Positions 32,746 to 41,900 of a DNA stretch of 53,884 bases are shown here, in pieces. The stretch is from Deltaproteobacteria bacterium (GTDB taxonomy: Bacteria > Myxococcota_A > Polyangia > JAAYKL01): NCBI GenBank assembly GCA_030595125.1, contig JAUVDV010000031.1:1-53884 (forward strand), read 5' to 3'. A program made the position numbers and the translations under genes. The number at the start of each line of letters is the position of its first letter. The first letter of the stretch is position 1. The notes under the pieces were generated by a model. The model saw nothing but the letters and a program-made list of their open reading frames with translations, searched no databases and was not told where the DNA came from.

Positions 32746-33259
32746 TCAAAGAGCACAGGGAACATATTTGGGACCCACTGGACCAAGCTGGCCGCTAAGG
32801 GTTATTGTTGCTCGTTTCGACCCCCTTACAAAATCTGTTCGTTGCGGCTTTCAAGGCGGCGCAACTGTGCAGGTACCGCTGGGTCGAATCGGTCTACCTC
32901 TGAGACCTCGTATTGTTCTTGCCAGGCCCGACGAGTTCGGATCCGGGATTGTTTTCGTTCGAGAGGATGGAACAACCGACGATTGCGGTGCCGACCTCGT
33001 TCTCCGTCTTTGTGGAATCGAGGAGCCCGGCCTGTCGACAGAAGCTTCATTTGAGGACCTCGGACTCCGCGTGGGAGCACACCTGCGACGGTTCCGGGAG
33101 GACAACAAGCTTACACAGCGCACGATGGCCGATCGTCTCAGTCTTGCGCCGTCAAACTACCATCGGCTCGAAAAGGGTCAACACACGCCACGTCCGGAAA
33201 CTTTACTAAAGATTGCCAACACCCTGGGAATCACCCTGGGGGCGCTGGTAAGCAGTTAG
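32738..33259 (+). CDS. HTH (Xre-type) regulator with DUF2442-like N-terminus
   Basis: A 173-residue protein. The C-terminal ~65 residues are a clear Xre/HTH_3 domain: LRRFREDNKLTQRTMADRLS, LAPSNYHRLEKGQHTPRPET, LLKIANTLGITLGAL. The N-terminal ~85 residues (SVRCGFQGGATVQVPLGRIG, GIVFVREDGTTDDCGADLVL) look like a divergent DUF2442 fold, a domain that often accompanies DUF4160. The ATG overlaps the previous stop by eight bases, so it is coupled. It probably represses the module through the palindrome at 32121-32136; this is inference. Confidence 0.82.
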   Translation: MNSQRAQGTYLGPTGPSWPLRVIVARFDPLTKSVRCGFQGGATVQVPLGRIGLPLRPRIVLARPDEFGSGIVFVREDGTTDDCGADLVLRLCGIEEPGLSTEASFEDLGLRVGAHLRRFREDNKLTQRTMADRLSLAPSNYHRLEKGQHTPRPETLLKIANTLGITLGALVSS

Positions 33260-33281
33260 TCACATTTCCCCATGCGCCCTC

Positions 33282-33893
33282 CTATCCCTCCCAGCAGTAG
33301 TCGGGGAGTTCGCTGGTGCACGGCTCGTCCCAATCCCCTGGACAGGCGGCGTGGATCTCATTTGAAATGGCCACCCCACTGCCGCCAGGTTCAAGGGTTT
33401 CAGCGCGTGTGAAGGAGGCGAAACACAGCGAACAGGCGTCGTCGACGTTGACCATATCGCGGGGATAGAGGTCCATGTTCGTGTTCTGGCACAGCCCGTT
33501 GACGCATTCGTAGTAGCTGTCCGGCTTCATGCGCGGACATTGCGCGGTCGTCTCGCAAACGAGCGGCCTGGCTTCCCAGGGCCCGAGCGACCCCCAGTAG
33601 ATGGGTCCTCCGTCGTAGGGTACGTCGCATACAACGTAAATTTCGAAGAACCTTCCGGCAACCCATGTCACGTACAGAACCTTGCCATCGGTACAATCGG
33701 GGATCCCGGCCGGATCGATCTCGTCCGTCATTCTGGGGGAACAGGCAACCTGTTCGCACTCCCAGTCCCAGCACACGCCGTCGGGCGCCTCGCACACCTT
33801 GGTGGGATTACCCCAGTTTTCGTTCTCCTCCTCGCACGCCGAGACGACAAGACAGGCCAGCATAACTATCAGAAGATATTTGATATCGATCAT
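33282..33893 (-). CDS. Cys-rich lipoprotein
   Basis: A 203-residue predicted lipoprotein; the signal MIDIKYLLIVMLACLVVSAC ends at Cys20. The mature protein has about fourteen Cys, in groups such as EAPDGVCWDWECEQVAC and TAQCPRMKPDSYYECVNGLC. The function is unknown; it is probably a surface protein. The first seven residues, the ribosome site and about 20 bases before it are nearly the same as those of the SD-repeat lipoprotein at 49593, although the mature parts differ. It converges on the HTH gene. Confidence 0.8.
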   Translation of the reverse strand: MIDIKYLLIVMLACLVVSACEEENENWGNPTKVCEAPDGVCWDWECEQVACSPRMTDEIDPAGIPDCTDGKVLYVTWVAGRFFEIYVVCDVPYDGGPIYWGSLGPWEARPLVCETTAQCPRMKPDSYYECVNGLCQNTNMDLYPRDMVNVDDACSLCFASFTRAETLEPGGSGVAISNEIHAACPGDWDEPCTSELPDYCWEG

Positions 33894-34017
33894 TGTCGCC
33901 CGCCTCCATCTACAATGATGAACATATCATCTTTGGTTGACAGGATCACCGCTCGAAAAGTAATACTTCCCCCCTGGCGATCTTGGGTCTAAAGGATACT
34001 GGTAGAACAACCGTAAC

Positions 34018-34593
34018 ATGGGATCAGGTGAGGACTTGCTGGCCAATTCGTTCATTCCGACCAAGGTATTCTTCACCCGAGGGGTCGGCATCCATCGTCA
34101 GAAGCTCCAGTCCTACGAAATGGCTCTACGAAAGGCCGGCATGGCGCACCTCAACCTGGTTCAGGTTTCGAGCATTCTGCCTCCCCGGGCCGTTATCGTT
34201 ACGAGATCACGCGGACTGAAGGCTTTGAGCCCGGGACAAATTACTTTCGTCGTGCAGGCCCGCGCGGATACCAACGAGCCCAACAGACTTTGCGCGGCTT
34301 CGGTGGGGCTGGCTCGCCCGTCGGATCCGGGCCAGTACGGATACCTCAGCGAGCACCACTCCTTCGGCGAAACGAAGGAACGGGTCAGCGACTACGCCGA
34401 GGATCTGGCCGCCTCCATGCTGGCGACAACTCTGGGTATTCAATTTGATCCCGATCAGGACTACGATGAAAGAAAAGAGATCTTCCGCATGAGCGGACGG
34501 ATAGTAAATACGAGAAGCATTACACAAACCGCGAGGGGCAATAAAAACGGGCTGTGGACCACTGTAGTGGCCATGGCCGTGCTCCTCCCGTAG
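34018..34593 (+). CDS. Pyruvoyl-dependent arginine decarboxylase
   Basis: A 191-residue proenzyme that cleaves itself to make a pyruvoyl cofactor and decarboxylates arginine to agmatine. Signatures are [20 protein letters not shown], the cleavage site in [10 protein letters not shown] (Ser about residue 52), and [20 protein letters not shown]. The length fits the family (about 165-195). Next are two ureohydrolase-family genes, one intact, so arginine to agmatine to putrescine and urea is encoded together. The ATG at 34018 lacks a clear site, so the true start could be a little different. Confidence 0.95.
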   Translation: MGSGEDLLANSFIPTKVFFTRGVGIHRQKLQSYEMALRKAGMAHLNLVQVSSILPPRAVIVTRSRGLKALSPGQITFVVQARADTNEPNRLCAASVGLARPSDPGQYGYLSEHHSFGETKERVSDYAEDLAASMLATTLGIQFDPDQDYDERKEIFRMSGRIVNTRSITQTARGNKNGLWTTVVAMAVLLP

Positions 34594-34600
34594 GGGATTC

Positions 34601-35392
34601 ATGACTCTTATCATCGATTTCGGATATGCGAACACCAGCGCTTCATGGAACGACGCTTACCTGGCGCTCCTGTTCGCCTCCCGCGGAGATCCTGCGGAGA
34701 TCGGTCGCGCTTCGGGCCCAATGGCCATCGCCGATGCGTCCCGATTTGTGGAACTCTTCGAGATGCAGGTGGGCCTCTCTCCGCTCGATATCGGCACGTA
34801 CGCCGAGGCCGTGGGGGGAGACGACCCTGTCACAATTGCGGTGGAAAAAGCCAGGGAAGCAAGCGCGCGGGGGATGTTCCCGATCATCATCGGCGAGGAT
34901 CGCCGGGTCACCGAGAAGCACTGTACGGATCGCCCTCTTGTCGCGCTGTGGGGAAAGGTCGGTCGCGTAGAAATCGACGAAACGGCGCTGCTCAGCCGAA
35001 ACACTTCCGTGCTGGCGGGCGTCAGGGCCGCCACGGCAAACGCGTTCAAGGGAATACCCGGCAACGTCACCATCCTCACGGCGACCGCGCTCGCCAGCCA
35101 AAAAGATCTGATCGCCCGCGCAATTGAGAGCATCACCGATCCGGTACATCTGAGCATCGATCTGGACGTGCTCTCCCCTGCGACGGCGCAGACCACTCGT
35201 TCGCTCGAGCCCGGAGGATTGGGCTGGTACGACCTCATGGATATCATCGAAATGATCTTCGAAGGTCCCGGCGTGGCTGCAGCGGATCTCGTGGGAACCG
35301 GGACAGTGCAACCGAGATCTCCGTCGGCTCTGCTCGGATCACAGGTTCTCTTGCGGGTTGCGGGCCTGCTGGCCCTGGGGCTCAGCGAGTAA
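34601..35392 (+). CDS. Degenerate ureohydrolase (arginase/agmatinase-like), probably inactive
   Basis: A 263-residue paralogue of the next gene. The fold is recognisable: HLSIDLDVLSPATAQTTRSL and LEPGGLGWYDLMDI match the family's third metal motif, and the ends align with agmatinase. The first metal motif GGDH is replaced by IIIGEDRRVTEK, and the DAHxD motif by ALWGKVGRVEIDE, so most manganese ligands are missing. It is unlikely to hydrolyse agmatine. It lies 7 bases after the decarboxylase (site AGGGGA) and overlaps the intact agmatinase by one base (TAATG). This suggests a fixed-ratio partner or regulatory subunit, an inference. Confidence 0.85.
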   Translation: MTLIIDFGYANTSASWNDAYLALLFASRGDPAEIGRASGPMAIADASRFVELFEMQVGLSPLDIGTYAEAVGGDDPVTIAVEKAREASARGMFPIIIGEDRRVTEKHCTDRPLVALWGKVGRVEIDETALLSRNTSVLAGVRAATANAFKGIPGNVTILTATALASQKDLIARAIESITDPVHLSIDLDVLSPATAQTTRSLEPGGLGWYDLMDIIEMIFEGPGVAAADLVGTGTVQPRSPSALLGSQVLLRVAGLLALGLSE

Positions 35393-36219
35393 TGTCAGTC
35401 CAGCCCACCAACATGGGCCTCGTGGCCCTTCCCTTCGAGGTGAGCACCACCCTGGGCAAGGGCACCATCCACGGACCCGACGCGGTCCTCAACGAACTGG
35501 ATCGCCTGGACTCGTTCAATTTCGACCTCGCCCGCGATCCCTTGCGAGGGGTCCCGCGATCGACAATCCGCCCCCACGGACCGGAACTCGTGGACGCCAG
35601 AATACAACAGGCAGTCGCCGGACGTGTGGCGGGCGAAATCCTGGACGGAGGCGGATTTCCCATCTGCATAGGCGGCGAGCACACCGTGTCCCTCGGGCCT
35701 GTTCGCGCGGCGCATTCCAGAAGCGATGTGGGCGTGGTGCAAATGGATGCACATGCGGATCTGCGGGACACCTACGACGGCAACCCCCTCAGCCACGCCT
35801 GCGTGATGAGACGCATCATCGACATGGGGTGTCGCACCATGGGCGTGGGAATTCGTTCCATGAGCGAAGATGAGGCCGTGTACATCAGGGACAACGCCCT
35901 GCCCATCGTCACGGCGCGAGATGTCATGATCGGCAAGAGTTGGTACAGCAAGCTGGACGACTTCCCCGAGAATATTTACCTCACCATCGACCTCGACTAC
36001 TTCGATCCGGCTGACGTCCCTTCCGTCGGCACTCCGGAACCCGGAGGACCGGGCTGGTACCAGACAGTGGCGTTCCTGCAACATCTATTCGCCACAAAAA
36101 ATGTGGTGGGCGCCGACATCGTCGAGTTGATGCCCGGCCGGTACGACGACTCCTCGGTGCGCCTCGCGGCCAGACTGATCGGTCTCCTCGTCGGACTGCG
36201 CTTCCCCGGCACAGTATAG
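35392..36219 (+). CDS. speB: Agmatinase-type ureohydrolase
   Basis: A 275-residue enzyme of the arginase superfamily that would hydrolyse agmatine to putrescine and urea. All manganese ligands are present: ICIGGEHTVSLG (His), VVQMDAHADLRD (Asp-His-Asp), NPLSHACVMRR and TIDLDYFDPADVP (two Asp). The substrate assignment to agmatine rather than arginine rests on the pyruvoyl arginine decarboxylase two genes upstream and the short agmatinase-like length. It is coupled to the degenerate paralogue before it. Confidence 0.92.
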   Translation: MSVQPTNMGLVALPFEVSTTLGKGTIHGPDAVLNELDRLDSFNFDLARDPLRGVPRSTIRPHGPELVDARIQQAVAGRVAGEILDGGGFPICIGGEHTVSLGPVRAAHSRSDVGVVQMDAHADLRDTYDGNPLSHACVMRRIIDMGCRTMGVGIRSMSEDEAVYIRDNALPIVTARDVMIGKSWYSKLDDFPENIYLTIDLDYFDPADVPSVGTPEPGGPGWYQTVAFLQHLFATKNVVGADIVELMPGRYDDSSVRLAARLIGLLVGLRFPGTV

Positions 36220-36225
36220 TTCAAC

Positions 36226-37152
36226 ATGAAAGCAATGATTCTCGCTGCGGGTTTCGGCACGAGGCTGCGGCCGCTGACCGAGACCATCCCCAAGCCCATG
36301 ATCCCCGTCGTCGGGGTTCCCAATATTGTCCGCGTGATCGATCACCTCAGGGCCCATGGAATACGGGACATGGTGATCAACCTGCACCACTTGCCCGAAC
36401 CCATCAGGAGCTACCTGGGCGACGGCTCGGACCTGCAGGTAAACATTCAGTACACCCTCGAAGAAAAGATTCTTGGCACCGGCGGGGGGATCAAGAACGC
36501 CTCCCATCTACTCGGAGACGAAACCGTGATCGTTGTTAACGGCGATGTGCTCTTCACGCCGGACCTCGACGCCGCGCTGGCCTCCCATCGGAGCAACGAC
36601 GCCCTCTCCACGCTCGTGGTGCGACGCGATCCCGACGCGGAAAAACACGGCCCCGTAGGCCTCGACGACCGCGATATGATCAGACGGCTGGTCTGGGAAG
36701 GATCGGCCGAACAAGGACCGCGAACCCACATGTTCACCGGCGTACACCTCATCGAGCCGAAGCTGTTCCCTCTCCTTCCGGACGAGGGTTGCATCGTTCG
36801 TGAAACCTACATCCCTCTGGTAAAAAAGGGCGGGTCGCTATACGGCGCGGTCGACGATCACTTCTTTTGCGATCTCGGGACACCGGAGCGATTCATCGAG
36901 GCCAACACCGCCCTGGTATGCGGTCGATCTTCAATCAGAGGCTACTCCCCTCCCCCGGATGACTTCCACGTGGATCCGAAAGCCTCCGTCGAACAGGGGT
37001 GCCGGCTGGTAAACGGCACGGTGATCGGTCAGGGCGCGCATATCAAAGCCGGCGTCACCGTGGACGGCTCGGTGGTCATGCCCCGCGCATGTGTTTCACA
37101 CGATGTTCACAACTGCATCGTTTGCGAAGACGGAACTCTGATCCATCCATGA
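36226..37152 (+). CDS. Sugar-phosphate nucleotidyltransferase
   Basis: A 308-residue enzyme that activates a sugar phosphate with an NTP. It has the signature MILAAGFGTRLRPLTETIPK with PMIPVVG, then GTGGGIKNAS, VVNGDVLF (metal Asp) and FTGVHLIEP. A left-handed beta-helix follows at the C-terminus (VEQGCRLVNGTVIGQGAHIK). It is closest to mannose-1-phosphate guanylyltransferase or MurU-like proteins; the exact sugar cannot be read. It begins 6 bases after the agmatinase stop, so it is in the same operon, though it has no obvious link to polyamines. Confidence 0.92.
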   Translation: MKAMILAAGFGTRLRPLTETIPKPMIPVVGVPNIVRVIDHLRAHGIRDMVINLHHLPEPIRSYLGDGSDLQVNIQYTLEEKILGTGGGIKNASHLLGDETVIVVNGDVLFTPDLDAALASHRSNDALSTLVVRRDPDAEKHGPVGLDDRDMIRRLVWEGSAEQGPRTHMFTGVHLIEPKLFPLLPDEGCIVRETYIPLVKKGGSLYGAVDDHFFCDLGTPERFIEANTALVCGRSSIRGYSPPPDDFHVDPKASVEQGCRLVNGTVIGQGAHIKAGVTVDGSVVMPRACVSHDVHNCIVCEDGTLIHP

Positions 37153-37218
37153 TTGCCCGACACCTGAAAACAGTTGTATAAGGACGCGCCGAAAATTCAG
37201 ATCAAAAGGAGAAACCAG

Positions 37219-38682
37219 ATGTCCTATTCCGTAGAATCAATCGAGCCGAAACTGGTCTGGAAATACTTCGACGAGATCCGCAAGATCCCCCATGGATCGC
37301 GAAACGAGGAGCAACTCGGAAAAGCGATCGTCTCATGGGCAAAGGCTCAGGGATGCGAGACAGCCACTGACGATGTCGGCAATATACTCATAAAGATCAA
37401 AGCATCTTCGGGCCTGGAAGACGCCCCGGCCGTGGTGCTTCAGGGTCACATCGACATGGTGTGCGAGAAGAACTCCGATACGGAATTCGATTTCGAGAAA
37501 GACTCCCTTGTGCTCGTGCGCGATGGCGACTGGATCACCGCGGACGGCACCACCCTCGGCGCTGACAACGGCATCGGGGTGGCAATGGGCCTGGCTCTCA
37601 TGGAAATGCCCGATGCTGTACACGGCCCCGTCGAGCTCCTGTTCACCACCGACGAGGAGACCGGCCTGAACGGCGCCAACAACCTCAAACCGGGTTTCGT
37701 CACGGGCAAGATGCTCATCAACCTCGACGCTGAAGTAGACGGCATCATTTACGTGGGGTGTTCCGGCGGGCGCGATTGCAATCTTTCCCTGCCGATCACG
37801 CGCACAGACTCCACCCCCGGCCACACCTGTCTCGATCTCGTGCTGAAGGGATTGCGCGGTGGACACTCCGGACTGGACGTCATTCAAAACAGAGGCAACG
37901 CCATTCGCCTGCTGGCACGGGCCATCAACGCCGGGATGGGCATCGCGAAGATCGATCTGATCTCCATCGACGGCGGCGACAAGCACAACGCTATCCCACG
38001 TGAGGCGACCGCCAGCATACAATTGCCCGCAGGCGATGTGGACAAGGTGAAGGCTGTCTTCAAAGAACAACTGAAGGGCTTCCTATCCGAGTTCGCGTCG
38101 GCCGAGCCCGACCTCGACCTGGTGGTGACATCCGCGGAACTACCGGCGAGTGTATTGACTTCGGACTCAACGGCAAAAGCGATCAGGATGGTCATCGCCG
38201 TGCCCCACGGCCTGCTGGCCATGTCGCGTGACCTGGAGGGGCTCCCGGATACTTCAACGAATATGGCTCGCGTTCGAACGGAAGACGACGCCCTGACCAT
38301 GCTCACCGCATCGAGATCGGCCAACAGATCGGCAATAAACGCCGTGATCGAGCGCCTGACGGCCATTGGAGAACTCGCGGGAGCAACGGTGAAGGCCAGC
38401 GAGGGATACCCCGGATGGCAGCCCAACATGAAGTCCGATCTACTGGCTTTTACCAGGAAAACCTGGGCCGAGAAATACGGAGAGGAACCAGAACTCACCG
38501 CCATTCACGCCGGCCTGGAATGCGGAATAATTGGCGAGAAGTACCCCGGAATGGAAATGATCTCGTTTGGGCCTACCATCGAGAACCCACACTCGCCGGA
38601 CGAGCGTGTCTCGATCCCAACCGTGGCAAGGATCTTCGAGTTCACCCTGACGCTCCTTTCGGCCATCGCCAGGAGCAAATAG
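37219..38682 (+). CDS. pepD: Aminoacyl-histidine dipeptidase PepD (M20C)
   Basis: A 487-residue cytosolic zinc dipeptidase of broad specificity (carnosinase-type). The ATG at 37219 has AAAGGAG upstream. Motifs are the metal site LQGHIDMVCEKN (about residue 76), the second metal Asp in GADNGIGVAMG, the catalytic Glu pair in FTTDEETGLNGA, and AIHAGLECGIIGEKYPGME near the C-terminus. The length is usual for PepD (about 485). It follows the polyamine operon by 66 bases and may be read through. Confidence 0.96.
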   Translation: MSYSVESIEPKLVWKYFDEIRKIPHGSRNEEQLGKAIVSWAKAQGCETATDDVGNILIKIKASSGLEDAPAVVLQGHIDMVCEKNSDTEFDFEKDSLVLVRDGDWITADGTTLGADNGIGVAMGLALMEMPDAVHGPVELLFTTDEETGLNGANNLKPGFVTGKMLINLDAEVDGIIYVGCSGGRDCNLSLPITRTDSTPGHTCLDLVLKGLRGGHSGLDVIQNRGNAIRLLARAINAGMGIAKIDLISIDGGDKHNAIPREATASIQLPAGDVDKVKAVFKEQLKGFLSEFASAEPDLDLVVTSAELPASVLTSDSTAKAIRMVIAVPHGLLAMSRDLEGLPDTSTNMARVRTEDDALTMLTASRSANRSAINAVIERLTAIGELAGATVKASEGYPGWQPNMKSDLLAFTRKTWAEKYGEEPELTAIHAGLECGIIGEKYPGMEMISFGPTIENPHSPDERVSIPTVARIFEFTLTLLSAIARSK

Positions 38683-38771
38683 GCACATTTTGCACGGATT
38701 TCAAGGTTATTTCGCAAGCGGATATTTACATTCCCACGATAAGTGTTACGTTTTTTAAAGAAAGCTTTTTA

Positions 38772-38798
38772 TTGACGGTTTTTTTGAACGATTATAGA
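38772..38798 (+). promoter_or_regulatory. Weak promoter candidate before the Ser/Thr kinase gene
   Basis: TTGACG at 38772 and TATAGA at 38793, but with a 15-base spacer, shorter than normal. It lies in a 219-base AT-rich gap where a promoter is expected. Confidence 0.28.
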
Positions 38799-38901
38799 TT
38801 CTCGCGTCCACATAAGGATGACGTACCTTTCTATATCTGATGATTCAGGGTTCCAGTTGTCTTGTGCGTACGGTTCTTTTGGGTCGTAAGGTTGTATTCA
38901 A

Positions 38902-41900
38902 GTGATTTTTGGAAAGTACCAGTTACTCGAACTACTCGGCCGCGGCGGAATGGCCGAGGTATTCAAGGCAAAATCCTACGGGGTCGAAGGGTTCGAGAAG
39001 CTCCTCGTCATCAAGCGCATCCTTCCAACGTTGACCGACAACGAGCGCTTCGTCGACATGTTCATAGACGAGGCCAAGATAGCCGTGTCCCTCAATCACG
39101 CCAACATCGTGCAGGTGTTCGATCTGGGCAAGGTCGGTTTTTCCTACTACATCGCCATGGAGTATGTGCAGGGCCTTGACATGGCCTCGTTTGTCAAACG
39201 CTGCAAATCCTCCGGTTACTCGGTACCTGCAGATCTGGCGACGTACATGGCCAGCGAGGTGGCAAAAGGATTGGACTACGCCCACCGACGTCGTGGCCAG
39301 AACCTGGAACCGCTCAACATTGTTCACCGTGACATCAGCCCGCACAACATCCTCATTTCACTGGAGGGCGAGGTAAAGATCACCGACTTCGGCATCGCGA
39401 GAGCCAAGACCACCCTGAGCCAGGAAGAGCCCGGGTCCGTCAAGGGCAAGTACGCGTACATGGCGCCGGAGCAAGCGCTCGCAAAACCCCACGACCGGCG
39501 GGTAGACATATTCTCACTCGGGGTGGTGCTGTACGAGACCATCACCGGGAACAATCCTTTCCGCGGCCTCAAGGCAGCGGATGCCATTCATAAAATACAG
39601 ACAAGAAACTACCCCAGGGCGCGGGACACCGAGCACGGCGCCGAAGCGAACGATGAGATCTGTCGGATATTGAACACCTCCATGGACCCGAACCCCGACA
39701 AGCGATTCGCCGACGCCGGAGAGATGTACGAGGCGCTCATTTCGTACCTTTACTCGGTCAAGGCTCGTGTCGGCGCTCACTCGTTATCCGAGTTCATGAC
39801 TAATCTGAAGGACGCGCCGGAGAGTGAAAGAAAAGATGATTCCGGCGAGGCGCAAAAACTCGTAGCTGCAGTCGGAGGGGGCACCGCCGCCACCGGAAGC
39901 GTCGCCTCCGCCGACGGATTCGATGCCTCCGAGATAACCTCGGTTCAGGTCCCGACGCAGGCGGTATCAGGGGACAGCACCACGACGACAACAGGTGCGG
40001 GAAGCCTGGCCTCGGAGATGCGCGACGTAACAGTGGTCGGCGTGGAGGTGATCGGACCTCCTCCGCCCAAGGGTCTGCTGAAACTCCTCGGAAGTGTGCT
40101 GACGCACGGCGGTGGCACGCTAGTGGAAGACCGCAACGATCTTCTTGTCGCCCTGTTCGGAATAGAGGCCGCAGATGGCCGCGACACACAGGACGCCATA
40201 GACACCGCCCTCAAGTTACAGCGCGCGCTCCTTATGGAGATGGGCACGAGTTCCAATTGCCAGATCGGCGTGGGGGTCCACCCGGACAAGATAGTGGTTT
40301 CATATTCGGGCACCCCCCGTGAAGACGACGTATATTTCAAGGCGCTTCAAGCGGCGAGGGATCTTGCGAAGCGCGGCATCGGATGGGTTTGCACCTCTGT
40401 TGCCGGCATGGAACTCGCGAAGGACAGTTTCACGTTCGAGGAAGTTACCACCACGAACGTGGCGGGAATGGAGCAGGTCGTCTCCAAAATTACCGGACGC
40501 CGCCCCGTGGCCGAAACATACGGCAAGCTCTTCGGGCGCAGGGATGACCTCAAGAAGATAGGTGAACTCCTGGCAGCGGTGAGCAATGGGTCCGGCCGCG
40601 TACTGACGATCACCGGAGACGCCGGGATCGGCAAGACCCGAATTCTCCACGAAGTCAAGCGACGCCTGGTGGCCGGAGGACACAAGGTCGGCTGGCACGA
40701 GACCAACTGTGTTCCCTGGCGGCACGGCACTCCGTTTGCGGCTGTCTCTTCCATGTTCAGGTCCATCCTGGCAGTGGGCGATATCGAGCCCGAGCAAGAA
40801 CTCCGATCGAAGATCGAGAGGCTCAAGGAGCTCGGCCTCATCCCCGAGGAGATCGACACCGTATCCAGGCTCCTCGGCGTGGCAGCAGAGCACGAAGCCA
40901 ACCCCGAGGAACGCGGTCGCCAGCTCAGATCCGCGTTGATTCGCGCTTTCTCCAGCCTGTCATCGGACAAGATGACCATCTTCTTCTGGGACGATCTTCA
41001 TCACATCGACGCCGAGTCCCTTGATATCATCCATCATCTTTCCCGTTCCACCACACATCTTCCCTTGTTGTTGGCGTTTTGCGCCCGCCCGGGTTTCACT
41101 CACGGATGGGAGAAAGAGCCCGATTTCCAGGAGATCCACCTGGGTCCCCTGTCCGAAAACGATTCCAAGCGGCTCGCCATGTCACGGCTCGAGGTGCGCA
41201 AGGCCCCGGACGACATGCTCATGGATGTGGCACTCAAGAGCGACGGAAATCCACTTTATATCGAGGAGTACATCAAGGCGCTCATCGCCAACGACATTGT
41301 GTCGTTCACCGGCGGGGTCGTCATCTACAAGCCCGAAGGCGATCTCGTCGACCTCCCAAAATCCCTTCGAGGATTGGTCGGTGCGAGGGTCAAGAGGCTG
41401 CCCACAGAACAGAAGGGGCTCATACAGCGAGCCGCCGTCATGGGGCAGCGCTTCAATGTCAGCCTACTGGGCAGAGTCACCGGCGTTCAAACACCCGACC
41501 TCAAGCCTGTCCTGCTGGGCCTCAAGGACGCCGGCCTCCTCAACCGAATATCATCGTCCGAGTTCTCGTTTGCTTCCGACCTCGTCAGAGACGTCGTCTA
41601 CAATGGAATCATTTTTTCTGATCGCAAGGAGATCCATTTGTCAATCGCGGCGGCCATCGAAGACATGTTCGATGACCGCATCGACGAGTTCGTTGAGCGC
41701 CTCGCCACGCACTACCGGGAGGGTGGCGACAGGGCAAATGCAGTGAACTACCTCATCCGAGCGGGCAAGAAGGTCTCCGAAGACTATTCCCATAGCGCGG
41801 CCCTTGAGTACTACCTCAAGGCGCTCGATCTTCTTGAGAATGTCTCCAAACCCGACCTCGAACGCATCCTCTCCGTCTACCTCCCCATCGGACATCTCGC

